Source of the DNA: Sphingomonas sp. Root241
GTDB taxonomy: Bacteria > Pseudomonadota > Alphaproteobacteria > Sphingomonadales > Sphingomonadaceae
Assembly (NCBI RefSeq): GCF_001428865.1
Contig: NZ_LMIV01000001.1
Coordinates: 553,776 to 617,775 of the forward strand
Length of the DNA stretch: 64,000 bases
Reading direction: 5' to 3'
The notes below the pieces were generated by a model. That model saw only the letters and a list, made by a program, of their open reading frames with translations, made no database searches and had not been told where the DNA came from. The first letter of the stretch is position 1, and each line of letters starts with the position of its first letter. The position numbers were made by a program, and so were the translations under genes. Below, in pieces: positions 37,235-45,029 of the stretch.

Positions 37235-37636
37235 ATGTTGCAGACGATCCTCATTGCGGCATCGATCGGTTTTGCGGGGCCCCATGCGATGATCGATCAG
37301 AATGCGCGCGCCGCCTTGCTCGAAGCGGCGCGGGCGCCCGTTCAGGCGGAGCTCGGCAAGGCGCCGAAATTCCGCGTCGATCAGCTCCACCGCGACGGCG
37401 ACTCGGCGTTCCTGTTGGCGACGCTGCAGGATTCCGACGGCAGGCCTTTCGATTATCATGGAACGCCGCTGGCCGACGCCGCCCAACAGGGCATGGTCTC
37501 GCGCACCTACGCCGCATTGCTGCGCCACGATGCGCGCGGCTGGCAGGTCGTGGCCAAGGCAATCGGGCCGAGCGACGTCGCGTGGGAAGACTGGTCGAAG
37601 CGCTATGGCGCGCCCGCCAAACTCTTCGCTCAATAG
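37235..37636 (+). CDS. Unrecognised small protein with an export-like N-terminus
   Basis: A 133-residue protein with a short hydrophobic N-terminus (MLQTILIAASIGFAGP) that could be a signal peptide. The rest is soluble. I recognise no domain. It overlaps the convergent gene by 7 bp at its 3' end. Its location inside the island suggests, but does not show, a link to secretion. Confidence 0.6.
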   Translation: MLQTILIAASIGFAGPHAMIDQNARAALLEAARAPVQAELGKAPKFRVDQLHRDGDSAFLLATLQDSDGRPFDYHGTPLADAAQQGMVSRTYAALLRHDARGWQVVAKAIGPSDVAWEDWSKRYGAPAKLFAQ

Positions 37637-37986
37637 CTCCCGTGCGCGTTCCGCGCGTACCACCAGGCGAAGCGCGTGCCGAGATCGGTGGTGCTGAACA
37701 CGGTGTTGCCGCGGTTGCGCTCGAACCCCATTGCCGGTTTGCCGTTGAGCTGGCCGGACCACCAGCCGCTGTTCGCGCGGCCGACGAAGGTCACGCGGAT
37801 CCCGGGGCCGGTGAAGGTCATGCGGTGGGCGCCGTTTCGGCTTGCCTGGTCGGTGAAGACGCAGGCGCGCTCGGGCCCGTCGTTGAACGAGCAGCGCACG
37901 GTTTCGCGTGACGCCGCACCCTGCGCGCCCACCGAACCGGGAAGGAGAGTCGCGGCGGCGAGCGCGATCGGGGTGATGATTCGCAT
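37630..37986 (-). CDS. Unrecognised small secreted protein
   Basis: A 118-residue protein with a signal peptide (MRIITPIALAAATLLPGSVGAQ, cut about residue 22) and a small beta-rich domain with two Cys (RCSFNDGPERACVF) that could form a disulfide. No family is recognised. It sits between the LysM hydrolase gene and the convergent 37235 gene. Confidence 0.6.
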   Translation of the reverse strand: MRIITPIALAAATLLPGSVGAQGAASRETVRCSFNDGPERACVFTDQASRNGAHRMTFTGPGIRVTFVGRANSGWWSGQLNGKPAMGFERNRGNTVFSTTDLGTRFAWWYARNAHGSY

Positions 37987-38024
37987 GGCCCGTCGAACGC
38001 GGCGCGACGCCGACCGTTCCCGGA

Positions 38025-39359
38025 TCAGCGCGCCATCGCGGCGGCGCGATCGCCGCGGCGTGCCGCCTCGCCTGCGGTGTCCGCAGGCCGCTCGTAGAGC
38101 CGCGTGACGATCTCCGCGGCCGAACGCGCATCGGTGGCGCCGCGCAGCGCCCGGCCCGCGCCGGCTTCGCTGTGAGTCAACTCGTACTGCACGAAGCGGA
38201 GTTGCTCGGCGAACGAGGTGCCGTGGATGTCGTGGCCGGCCCAGGCGGCGAAATCGCGCTGGCGCGGCCCTTCCCATTGCGCGAGGCCGTAGCCTGGCCC
38301 GCCGCCGATCTGGCGGATGCCGGGCTCCATGTTGCTCTCGGCGTCGAGATTGGCGACGATGCCGATCGCCTGTGCGCGGCTCCAGCCCTGGCTCTCGAAA
38401 TAGCTGATCGCCTGATCGATCCGCGCCTGCTGGCCGCCCTGACCGGTGGGAACGACCGAGCCGGTGCTCTGCGTGCCCGTGGTCGCGCCGCCATCATTGC
38501 CGCCTGGCGCGCGCAGGATCACGCCGCCATGGCTCAGCGCCCAGCTGAGATTGTTGTGCGAGATCTTCTGGCTGCCGTCGGCGTTGACGTTGTTCGATCC
38601 GATCATCTGGCCGGGGCCCGAGACGATCTCGGTATGCGAGACGCCGCCGCCCTGGATGATCACCACGTCGCCCGGCTTCGCCTCGGATGCGGGGACCGGC
38701 GTCCAGCCGCGACTGCGCAAGGTGGTGTTGAGCTGGGCAACCGAATCGGTGTGGAGATTGGCCGGGAGCTTGCCCGCCTCGGTCAGCACCGCCGACACGA
38801 AGTTGGCGCAGCATACGTCCGAGGGCACGCCGGCGTTCATCGGCAGATTGTCGTTGCGGTTGACCTTGAGCGAAGAGGCGTTCTGGCCGAGATATTTCTC
38901 GGCGATCGCCGCGACGTCGCTCGATCCGCTGCCGGTGGTCCCGCCGACCGGGGATCCGCCCTCGACCGCGCCGGTGCCGCCGGTGCCGTTCGGGATGGTC
39001 AGCATCCGATCGGGGAAGATCAGGTTCGGATTGGCGATGTTGTTGGCCTGCGCCAGCGCCTGCCACGTCGTGCCGAAGCGTTCGGCGATGGCGGAGAGTG
39101 TGTCGCCGGGCTGGATCGTGTATTCGCGCGGTGCCTCGCTCGCGCCGCCGCCGGCCGGGATGTTCACATGCTGGCCGGGGCGGATCAGATCGGGATGGAG
39201 GATCTGCGGATTGGCGCGGATCAGTGCGTCGAGCGAGACGCCTTTGTCGCGCGCGATCGCGCTCAGCGTGTCGCCCGTCTTGACGAAATAGCTGCTGTCA
39301 CCGCCGCTACCGGTGGAGGAATTCGTCTGAGTCTGCTGAACCGAAGAGACGCCCGTCAT
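38025..39359 (-). CDS. Multidomain peptidoglycan hydrolase: LysM-LysM-NlpC/CHAP-phage-type lysozyme
   Basis: A 444-residue protein with no signal peptide and a Ser/Thr/Gln-rich first 23 residues. LysM repeats at about 24-68 and 80-123 bind glycan. Residues about 148-284 look like an NlpC/P60 or CHAP amidase, with Cys in DVCCANFVSAVL (C183/C184) and His in GVSHTEIV (H242). Residues about 313-420 match phage tail lysozymes (IGIVANLDAESNMEPG, E341). The island dyad is 64 bp upstream. It may be a T3SS substrate or help the apparatus cross the wall. Confidence 0.78.
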   Translation of the reverse strand: MTGVSSVQQTQTNSSTGSGGDSSYFVKTGDTLSAIARDKGVSLDALIRANPQILHPDLIRPGQHVNIPAGGGASEAPREYTIQPGDTLSAIAERFGTTWQALAQANNIANPNLIFPDRMLTIPNGTGGTGAVEGGSPVGGTTGSGSSDVAAIAEKYLGQNASSLKVNRNDNLPMNAGVPSDVCCANFVSAVLTEAGKLPANLHTDSVAQLNTTLRSRGWTPVPASEAKPGDVVIIQGGGVSHTEIVSGPGQMIGSNNVNADGSQKISHNNLSWALSHGGVILRAPGGNDGGATTGTQSTGSVVPTGQGGQQARIDQAISYFESQGWSRAQAIGIVANLDAESNMEPGIRQIGGGPGYGLAQWEGPRQRDFAAWAGHDIHGTSFAEQLRFVQYELTHSEAGAGRALRGATDARSAAEIVTRLYERPADTAGEAARRGDRAAAMAR

Positions 39360-39422
39360 GGCCTTGCTCCGCCAGAACCGATTGAGTTTCAGCCTGATAG
39401 CCGAGCGAATCCGGCAGGTCGC

Positions 39423-39437
39423 TAATCGGAACGCTTA
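39423..39437. promoter_or_regulatory. Island dyad, site 2
   Basis: TAATCGGAACGCTTA lies 64 bp upstream of the LysM hydrolase start and overlaps the stop of the next gene. It matches the island dyad with one deviation in the right half (CGCTTA for CGAYTA). Confidence 0.5.
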
Positions 39438-40289
39438 GAGCAGCGGAGGATCGAGCGCGACGCGGTAGCGCATCTCGGCGGAGAAGCTGCGCGCCACTGC
39501 CTTCAGGTTGGCGTCGGCATTGGGATCGCGCTGGATCGATTCGAGCGCGGCAAAGGCTGCGGCGCGATGCTGCCTGCTGCGGAACAACGGGGTCGCGAGC
39601 TCGGGCACGCGGCGCTCGCCGGCCGGCCAACTCGCCATGCAGGCGAGATCGGTGGTCAGCCGCCGCATCTCGCCTTGGCCGAACGTGACCTTCTTGAGTG
39701 ATCCCGTGCGGCGATACGCCTTTGGCCAGTCACGCTCGAATGCGTCGAGCGCAGCCGCCTGGTCCGCCGCGTTTACGGAATTGGCCGACCTGCATGCTGA
39801 GGTCGTTGCCGGGGTCGCAGGACCGATCTTGCCCGCGCCCTGGGTGAGCGCGGCGACGGGACGGTGCATGCGGCCATTGGCGTAGCGGAACTGGACGAGC
39901 GGGCCGCCCGCTGCGGTGGCGGGCATGGCAACGGTGAACACGCCGCGCCGCAGCTGGGGCTTCGCGGCCGTGCTGCAGGTCCCGAAGGCTTCGGTGACCA
40001 AAGGCTCCTGGCCGGCGCGCGTCACGATCACGGCGTAGCGCGCTGGGCATTCCGCGCCGGCTTTTCCCCGGATCAGGTGCAGTTGGGCGCCTTGCACCGT
40101 GTAGCTGCCGACGACGGCCAGATGGTCGACCAGCTCGGCGCCGAACGGGCGAGAGATCACGGTCTTGCCGAGCTTGACCGCCTGCTCGCTGCCGGCGGAG
40201 ACGACCACTGCCTTCTGGTCGGCGGCATGCGCCGCCCCGCCCGCCGGCAACAACAAGGGAGCGGCGAGCAGCATCAACGGCCTGGGCAT
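39435..40289 (-). CDS. Unrecognised exported 284-residue protein
   Basis: It has a signal peptide (MPRPLMLLAAPLLLPAGGAAHA) and four or more Cys in the mature part (AGAECPARY, AFGTCST, SACRSA, LACMAS), suggesting disulfides in the periplasm or outside. No domain is recognised. I chose the inner ATG at 40289 because it starts the signal peptide. It may be the last gene of a leftward group beginning near 41131. Confidence 0.6.
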   Translation of the reverse strand: MPRPLMLLAAPLLLPAGGAAHAADQKAVVVSAGSEQAVKLGKTVISRPFGAELVDHLAVVGSYTVQGAQLHLIRGKAGAECPARYAVIVTRAGQEPLVTEAFGTCSTAAKPQLRRGVFTVAMPATAAGGPLVQFRYANGRMHRPVAALTQGAGKIGPATPATTSACRSANSVNAADQAAALDAFERDWPKAYRRTGSLKKVTFGQGEMRRLTTDLACMASWPAGERRVPELATPLFRSRQHRAAAFAALESIQRDPNADANLKAVARSFSAEMRYRVALDPPLL

Positions 40290-40353
40290 CGAGGACCTCT
40301 CAAGGGCGGGAGTGTACGGCGCTAGCACGCGCGAAACCGCGTCGGGTTCCGCC

Positions 40354-40863
40354 TCAACTGCGGTTTTGCGCGGAGAGATCGGCGGTAGCCGCTTCGAAGC
40401 GTGCGATCACGCCGTCGAGACCGCCGGGCGCGTCGGCGTGCGAAGCGCTGTCGAGTGCCGCACGGACGCCGCCGATCTGCTGGTCGCCGCTCGCGCCGGA
40501 CAGGCCGGCGATCTGGACCACTGCCTGACGCGTGAAGTCGTCGAGCGCGCGGCGCAGTTCGCCTTCCTGCGCGGGGCTGCCGCCGAAGTGCGCCGAGAGA
40601 TCGCGGGTGAGGTCGCCCAAACCGTAAACGTCCCCGCGCCGGGCGAGCTCGCCCATGTCGGGCGCGAAGCCGCTGCGGTTGCCGGCGGTCTGGCTCCACG
40701 CCTGCGCGCCGCTACCGTTGCCGCGGCTGGCGGCGTCGACCCAGGCGAGGACGCGGTGGCCGATCTCCCCCATCGTCTCGATCGCCGCACCGCGGGCGTC
40801 GGTGGACGCGTTGCCGGCGGGGGAGAGGGGCGAGAGCCCGGAGATACGGTCGATGCTGGTCAT
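40354..40863 (-). CDS. Unrecognised 169-residue island protein
   Basis: A soluble protein with no signal peptide; its start is MTSIDRISGLSPLSPAGNAS, polar and Ser-rich like type III export signals. The rest is predicted mainly helical. No family is recognised. It starts 40 bp after the 75-residue gene and probably shares its dyad-controlled transcript. Confidence 0.6.
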   Translation of the reverse strand: MTSIDRISGLSPLSPAGNASTDARGAAIETMGEIGHRVLAWVDAASRGNGSGAQAWSQTAGNRSGFAPDMGELARRGDVYGLGDLTRDLSAHFGGSPAQEGELRRALDDFTRQAVVQIAGLSGASGDQQIGGVRAALDSASHADAPGGLDGVIARFEAATADLSAQNRS

Positions 40864-40903
40864 GTTCCTGTTCCCATGTGCGTCCGGCCGGGCCGGCGGC
40901 ATG

Positions 40904-41131
40904 TCACTTCCTCGCCTCCGAAAGCCGGTCGAGCGGGGAGGGCGTGTCGAGCAATCGTTCGAGCGGGCCGGCCTGGGCCAGCGGCGAGGTGCGGTTCGCA
41001 TCGCGCACTACGTCGCCAGCTTCGTGCTGGCTCTCCACCGCCATGTCGTTCTTCTGCTGCGAACGCGAAGCCAGCGTCACGTCGATACCGACATTGGTCC
41101 CCGGAATTCGCGCGCCGATCTCGATCGACAT
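40904..41131 (-). CDS. Unrecognised 75-residue island protein
   Basis: Small, acidic-polar and without a signal peptide (MSIEIGARIPGTNVGIDVTL). The ATG at 41131 follows GGAGGCAATT, which decides it over an ATG 12 bp upstream. The island dyad lies 52 bp upstream. Size and position would suit a needle-tip, chaperone or other early secreted component, but the sequence proves none of these. Confidence 0.6.
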   Translation of the reverse strand: MSIEIGARIPGTNVGIDVTLASRSQQKNDMAVESQHEAGDVVRDANRTSPLAQAGPLERLLDTPSPLDRLSEARK

Positions 41132-41182
41132 AATTGCCTCCATCTTCCCTGCTCATGTGGTCTGCGGAGGTGCCGCGCGCCA

Positions 41183-41197
41183 TAATCGCAACGACTA
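41183..41197. promoter_or_regulatory. Island dyad, site 3
   Basis: TAATCGCAACGACTA, 52 bp upstream of the 75-residue gene. It has the exact half-sites TARTCG and CGAYTA with a 3-bp spacer and overlaps the stop of the 41195 gene. Confidence 0.65.
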
Positions 41198-42118
41198 TCC
41201 CTGCCGGTCGACATCGGGCCGCCGTCCCCGCGTCAGCCAGACGCCGCCGATCAGTCCCGCGGCTGCGGCAGCGCCGACGGCGTAAACGATCGTGTCGTTG
41301 CCGCCCTTCTCACGCGCCGCCGCCAGCTGCGGCTTGTCTTTCGGGGTACTCGCGACCTGCTTGTCCGATTCGTCTTCGACAGCGCCGACGCCGCCCGGCA
41401 CGAAACCGTCATCGGTGAGCTCCATCGCGTCGAGGTTGAGCCCCGAAGCACGCGCGCCCTTGCGGACCGCTGCGGCGACCTGACGAAACAGCGCCGGATT
41501 GCCCTTGGCATGCTCCATATAGGCGCCGATCAGCGCCGCCTGGACCAAATTGGCCTCAGCCATCTCCTGTTTCACCGCGTCGCTGGCGTTGGCCATTTCG
41601 GGTACCGACTTCATCGCCCGCGCGGCCTGTTCGCGAACCGCTGCGATCTGTCGGGCGGACGGCGTATCGGTACGCTGGCGCGACGCGAGCCAGGCATTGA
41701 GCCACCACGCCGCATAGGCGTCGCCGACATTGTCGGTGCGCATCCCGAAGGCGGAGAGCTCGCGGCCCATCTTGGCGATCACGTCGGAGGAGGCGAGCTC
41801 CTTTTCGAGCATCGCCGCGCCCTTCGGATCCTTCTTGCGCGACTTGGCGACGAACTGAGCGAAATTGGCGCGTCGCCGCTCCATCGACGGCGTGTAGGTC
41901 AGTCGGACCGCCGGCGCCGGCACAACCTGTCGCGCATGACCGCGCCGGTTGTTCGATACGCTTTCCCCGGCCGCATCCATCACGCTGTCTTCCATCGCGT
42001 AGATGCCCATTCCGGTCATATCCATCGCGCTGAATTCTTGTGCCGCGGCCGGGGCGGCGAGCCCGGTGAGCAGCAGGACAAGCGCGGCGAGGCGGCTTTG
42101 GCGGTTCCGGAATCGCAT
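41195..42118 (-). CDS. Unrecognised exported protein with a C-terminal membrane anchor
   Basis: A 307-residue protein with a signal peptide (LAALVLLLTGLAAPAAAQ), a helical periplasmic region (about 60-240) and one C-terminal transmembrane helix (DTIVYAVGAAAAAGLIGG) followed by positive residues, giving a type I topology. The family is not recognised. The ATG at 42118 follows GGGAG. It could be an envelope accessory protein of the secretion system. Confidence 0.62.
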   Translation of the reverse strand: MRFRNRQSRLAALVLLLTGLAAPAAAQEFSAMDMTGMGIYAMEDSVMDAAGESVSNNRRGHARQVVPAPAVRLTYTPSMERRRANFAQFVAKSRKKDPKGAAMLEKELASSDVIAKMGRELSAFGMRTDNVGDAYAAWWLNAWLASRQRTDTPSARQIAAVREQAARAMKSVPEMANASDAVKQEMAEANLVQAALIGAYMEHAKGNPALFRQVAAAVRKGARASGLNLDAMELTDDGFVPGGVGAVEDESDKQVASTPKDKPQLAAAREKGGNDTIVYAVGAAAAAGLIGGVWLTRGRRPDVDRQG

Positions 42119-42140
42119 CGACAATCTCCCAAAACAGATA

Positions 42141-42171
42141 CTCACCCCGGGGCTCGGAACCCCGGGGTGAG
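42141..42171 (-). terminator. Hairpin after the 202-residue gene
   Basis: A perfect 12-bp stem CTCACCCCGGGG/CCCCGGGGTGAG with a 7-nt loop lies 22 bp past the stop of the 42193 gene. On the minus strand it is followed by TATCTGTTTT, so it is a fair rho-independent terminator separating that gene from the 42118 gene. Confidence 0.7.
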
Positions 42172-42192
42172 AGAGTGTGATGAGTGCGCGGA

Positions 42193-42801
42193 TTACTGCT
42201 TGCGCGCACCCTGCGAAAGCGCTTCGCCCAGCGTCTTGATCACGGTGTTGGCCGAGCTGAAGAACTGGCTGAACTCCTGCGACTTGGCGCCGAACTTGAG
42301 GTTCTGCGACGACTTGTTCTCGCCTTCGCCGAGGGTCTTGCTCATGTCGTCCATTTCCTTGGCGAGCTTGTCCGAAGTGCGGCCGAGCGCTTCGGCGATC
42401 GCCATCAGCCAGCTCTTGCCGCCGCCGCTCGCACGGGCTTCCTTGGCTTCGCGGCTCTCGGCGAGGCTGGTCGACATCTTATCCATGATGTCGCCGAGTT
42501 CGCGTTCCGCCGAGGCGGCCTCGAACGGGCTGGCCCCCGTGCGATCTGCGATGCCCGAGACCACTTCGCCGATATTGCGCGTCGCGCCGCGGGTGTCGCC
42601 CATCGAGGCGCAGAAGGCGCCCTGCGCGAGGTCGATCGTCGACTGGGGCAGGCCCAGCTTTTCGCCGAGCTGCTGGATGACCTGCTGGCCGACGGCCGAC
42701 ATCAGCGTGCGCGCTGCCATCGCCGCCCAGCCGCCCGGGCCCATCGCCAGCATCGCCAGGTTGGTCGGGTTCACAACGCTGCTCATAATGCCACCAAACA
42801 T
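42193..42801 (-). CDS. Unrecognised 202-residue protein, candidate T3SS secreted component
   Basis: No signal peptide. A hydrophobic helical N-terminal third (NLAMLAMGPGGWAAMAARTL, VGQQVIQQLGEKL) is followed by an amphipathic, Ser/Lys-rich helical C-terminal half (KLAKEMDDMSKTLGEGENKS). This hydrophobic-plus-coiled-coil plan resembles translocator or filament proteins of type III systems, but I cannot assign a family. An island dyad lies 124 bp upstream; a terminator follows. Confidence 0.62.
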   Translation of the reverse strand: MFGGIMSSVVNPTNLAMLAMGPGGWAAMAARTLMSAVGQQVIQQLGEKLGLPQSTIDLAQGAFCASMGDTRGATRNIGEVVSGIADRTGASPFEAASAERELGDIMDKMSTSLAESREAKEARASGGGKSWLMAIAEALGRTSDKLAKEMDDMSKTLGEGENKSSQNLKFGAKSQEFSQFFSSANTVIKTLGEALSQGARKQ

Positions 42802-42924
42802 CGCATTACTCCTTCACGAGGGCGGCGTGGCCGCCGGATGGTCAGGTGCCGATGCTCCTGATCGACCATCACCTTTCAGCATTTTTCCTCGGGCGTTGCT
42901 CTCCGCGAAACGACTAGGGACGGC

Positions 42925-42939
42925 TAGTCGATCCGATTA
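42925..42939. promoter_or_regulatory. Island dyad, site 4
   Basis: TAGTCGATCCGATTA fits TARTCG-N3-CGAYTA exactly. It lies 124 bp upstream of the 202-residue gene. A degenerate second copy (TCCGCGAAACGACTA) is at 42902-42916. Confidence 0.6.
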
Positions 42940-42943
42940 GGGT

Positions 42944-43282
42944 TCAGTCCGAAGGGTAGAAAAGCAGGCCCGCCAGCGCCGCCAGTTCGCGCATTCCGTC
43001 GAGCTCGAGCTTGCGTGCGACGTTCGACAAGTGAACGCGCACGGTATTCTCTGCCATCAGCAGCAGCGTGGCGATGTCGCCGTTCGAGCGGCCCCAGCCG
43101 AGGAAGCGGATGCAGGTGATCTCGGTGGGAGTGAGCCGCAACAAAGCTTCGCGGTGGCGCTTCGGCACGCGCGCCGCCTCGATCATGTGCTCGCCCAGCG
43201 CGACGCGTTCGGGCGCGCCGGGCATCGCATCGGCCTTGCGCAGCAATTCGGCGATCGCGGCTAGGCGCTCGTCCTCGGTCAT
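42944..43282 (-). CDS. LuxR-type HTH transcriptional regulator of the T3SS island
   Basis: A 112-residue protein with a C-terminal GerE/LuxR HTH (LTPTEITCIRFLGWGRSNGD, then AENTVRVHLSNVARKL) and a short N-terminus with no receiver or ligand domain. It follows sctT directly. A TTG at 43315 that overlaps the sctT stop would add a Pro/Ala-rich N-terminus encoded by a GGGGGC tract; I chose the ATG. It is the best candidate to bind the island dyads. Confidence 0.8.
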   Translation of the reverse strand: MTEDERLAAIAELLRKADAMPGAPERVALGEHMIEAARVPKRHREALLRLTPTEITCIRFLGWGRSNGDIATLLLMAENTVRVHLSNVARKLELDGMRELAALAGLLFYPSD

Positions 43283-43311
43283 CGGGGCGGGGGCGGGGGC
43301 GGGGGCGGCGT

Positions 43312-44088
43312 TCAATGGACCAGCCCGCGCAGGATGTTGAGGATCAGGTCCGGGCGGCTGAGGATGTCGCGGGTGATCGCCTCGATGAACGAGCCGATCA
43401 GCAGCAGGATGATCGCAGTGGCGGCGAATGCCTTGATCGACATCGACAAAGTGAAGACGTTGAGCTGTTGGGCGAAGCGGTTGATCAGTCCCAGTCCGAC
43501 ATCGATCAGGAACAGGACGGTCAGGACCGGCGCCGCGAACAGGGTGGCGAGGACCATCAGCCGGCCGAACTCGGCTTCGAACAGTCCCAGTCCGCGCGCG
43601 TCGAGCGTCGGCATCGGCGCTGCGACCGGCCACAATGCATAGCTCTCCATCAGCACATGGACGAGCAGCGACAGGCCGCCCGAGAAGATGAAGACGATCC
43701 CGGCGAGCCGGCCGAGGAACGCGCCGTTGAGTGAGGTCTGGTGGCCCGAGAGCGGATCGACGATCTGCGCCATGGTCGCGCCGACCTTGGTGTCGATGAT
43801 CTGTCCGGCGGCCTCCAGCGCCCAGAGCACCGAGCCGAAGAAGAAGCCGATGACCAGGCCGACGAACACTTCCTTGGCGAACATCGCGCCCCATTGGCCC
43901 GGGCCCATCATCGACACGTCGAGCGTCGGCTGGAGCGTCAGCGAAACGATGCCCAGCGAGACGAGGATCGAATTGCGCACCATCGCCGGGATCAGATCGG
44001 GCGAGAAGATCGGCATCAGCATGAAGGCGACCGCGATCCGCGCGGTCGCCACGCCGAGCAGGAGCATCGGATCGCTCCAGCCGGTCAC
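43312..44088 (-). CDS. sctT: Type III secretion export gate protein SctT
   Basis: A 258-residue inner-membrane protein of the FliR/SctT family with about 6-8 hydrophobic segments (MLMPIFSPDLIPAMVRNSIL; KEVFVGLVIGFFFGSVLWAL; GFFFGS and SLLVHVLMESY are typical). It is part of the export gate with SctR and SctS. Its start overlaps the sctS stop (ATGA). Confidence 0.93.
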   Translation of the reverse strand: MTGWSDPMLLLGVATARIAVAFMLMPIFSPDLIPAMVRNSILVSLGIVSLTLQPTLDVSMMGPGQWGAMFAKEVFVGLVIGFFFGSVLWALEAAGQIIDTKVGATMAQIVDPLSGHQTSLNGAFLGRLAGIVFIFSGGLSLLVHVLMESYALWPVAAPMPTLDARGLGLFEAEFGRLMVLATLFAAPVLTVLFLIDVGLGLINRFAQQLNVFTLSMSIKAFAATAIILLLIGSFIEAITRDILSRPDLILNILRGLVH

Positions 44089-44354
44089 CGCCGGATCATC
44101 GCCGGGAATTCGCTGAAGATGCGGTCGCTATAGCGATAGAGCGACGCGCCGATCAGCGACGCGGTCACGAACAGGGTCAGCACGATCGCGAAGAACTTGG
44201 CGGTATATTGCAGCGTCTGTTCCTGGATCTGCGTCGCCGCCTGGATGATCGCAACGAGCAGCCCCGCGACCGAGGCGACGATGATCGGCGGCGCCGACAG
44301 GATCAGCACGAGCCACAGCGCGTCGTTGGTGAGGCTGATGAAGTCGCCGTTCAT
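44085..44354 (-). CDS. sctS: Type III secretion export gate protein SctS
   Basis: An 89-residue FliQ/SctS protein of two membrane helices (DALWLVLILSAPPIIVASVA; FFAIVLTLFVTASLIGASLY) joined by AIIQAATQIQEQTLQYTAK, the family signature. It sits between sctR and sctT as in all type III gene clusters. Confidence 0.94.
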   Translation of the reverse strand: MNGDFISLTNDALWLVLILSAPPIIVASVAGLLVAIIQAATQIQEQTLQYTAKFFAIVLTLFVTASLIGASLYRYSDRIFSEFPAMIRR

Positions 44355-44363
44355 GGGGCTTCC

Positions 44364-45029
44364 TCAGGCATAGGACAGCACCAGCCCGTGGCTGAGCTTC
44401 ACCCAGCCGTCGACCAGCACGAACAGCAAGAGCTTGAACGGCAGGGATATCGTGGTGGGCGAGAGCATCATCATCCCCATCGCGAGCAGGATGTTCGAGA
44501 TTACGAGATCGATGACGAGGAAGGGCAGGAAGATCAGGAAGCCGATCTGGAACGCCAGGCTCAGCTCTTTCACCACGAAGGCAGGGATGACGATGATCAG
44601 GTCGCGATCGGTCATCTCCTTCGCGTGCTCGGGATTGCCGACGCGCTGTGCGGTGCGCAGGAAGAAGGTGCGTTCGTTGGGGTCGCTGTGCTTGATCAGG
44701 AACTCGCGCAGCGGCTCCTTGCCGGCGTCGATCGCAGTCGAGATCGATGCGGTGGACTGCATCACGCTGCCCTGGACCTGCCGCGCGGCAATGGCGTCCT
44801 GCATCTGCTGGCCGACCGGATACATGACGTAGAGCGTCAGGATCAGCGCGAGGCCATTGAGGACGATGTTGGGCGGCACCTGCTGGAGGCCCAGCGCGTT
44901 GCGGAGCAGGCTCAGCGTGACGACGATCTTGGTGAAGGACGTCACCATCACCGCGAAGAAGGGCGCCAGCGCCAGCGCGACGACGACGACGAGCGCCGAG
45001 CCGGGCGTGAAGCTCGAGAGTTCCATCAC
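44364..45029 (-). CDS. sctR: Type III secretion export gate protein SctR
   Basis: A 221-residue FliP/SctR protein with four membrane helices. VVTLSLLRNALGLQQVPPN is the family block, followed by ILTLYVMYPVG. The cytoplasmic loop and the C-terminal ALGMMMLSPTTISLPFKLLL signature are present. Five SctR copies build the gate core. It overlaps the sctQ stop by 4 bp. Confidence 0.95.
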   Translation of the reverse strand: MMELSSFTPGSALVVVVALALAPFFAVMVTSFTKIVVTLSLLRNALGLQQVPPNIVLNGLALILTLYVMYPVGQQMQDAIAARQVQGSVMQSTASISTAIDAGKEPLREFLIKHSDPNERTFFLRTAQRVGNPEHAKEMTDRDLIIVIPAFVVKELSLAFQIGFLIFLPFLVIDLVISNILLAMGMMMLSPTTISLPFKLLLFVLVDGWVKLSHGLVLSYA

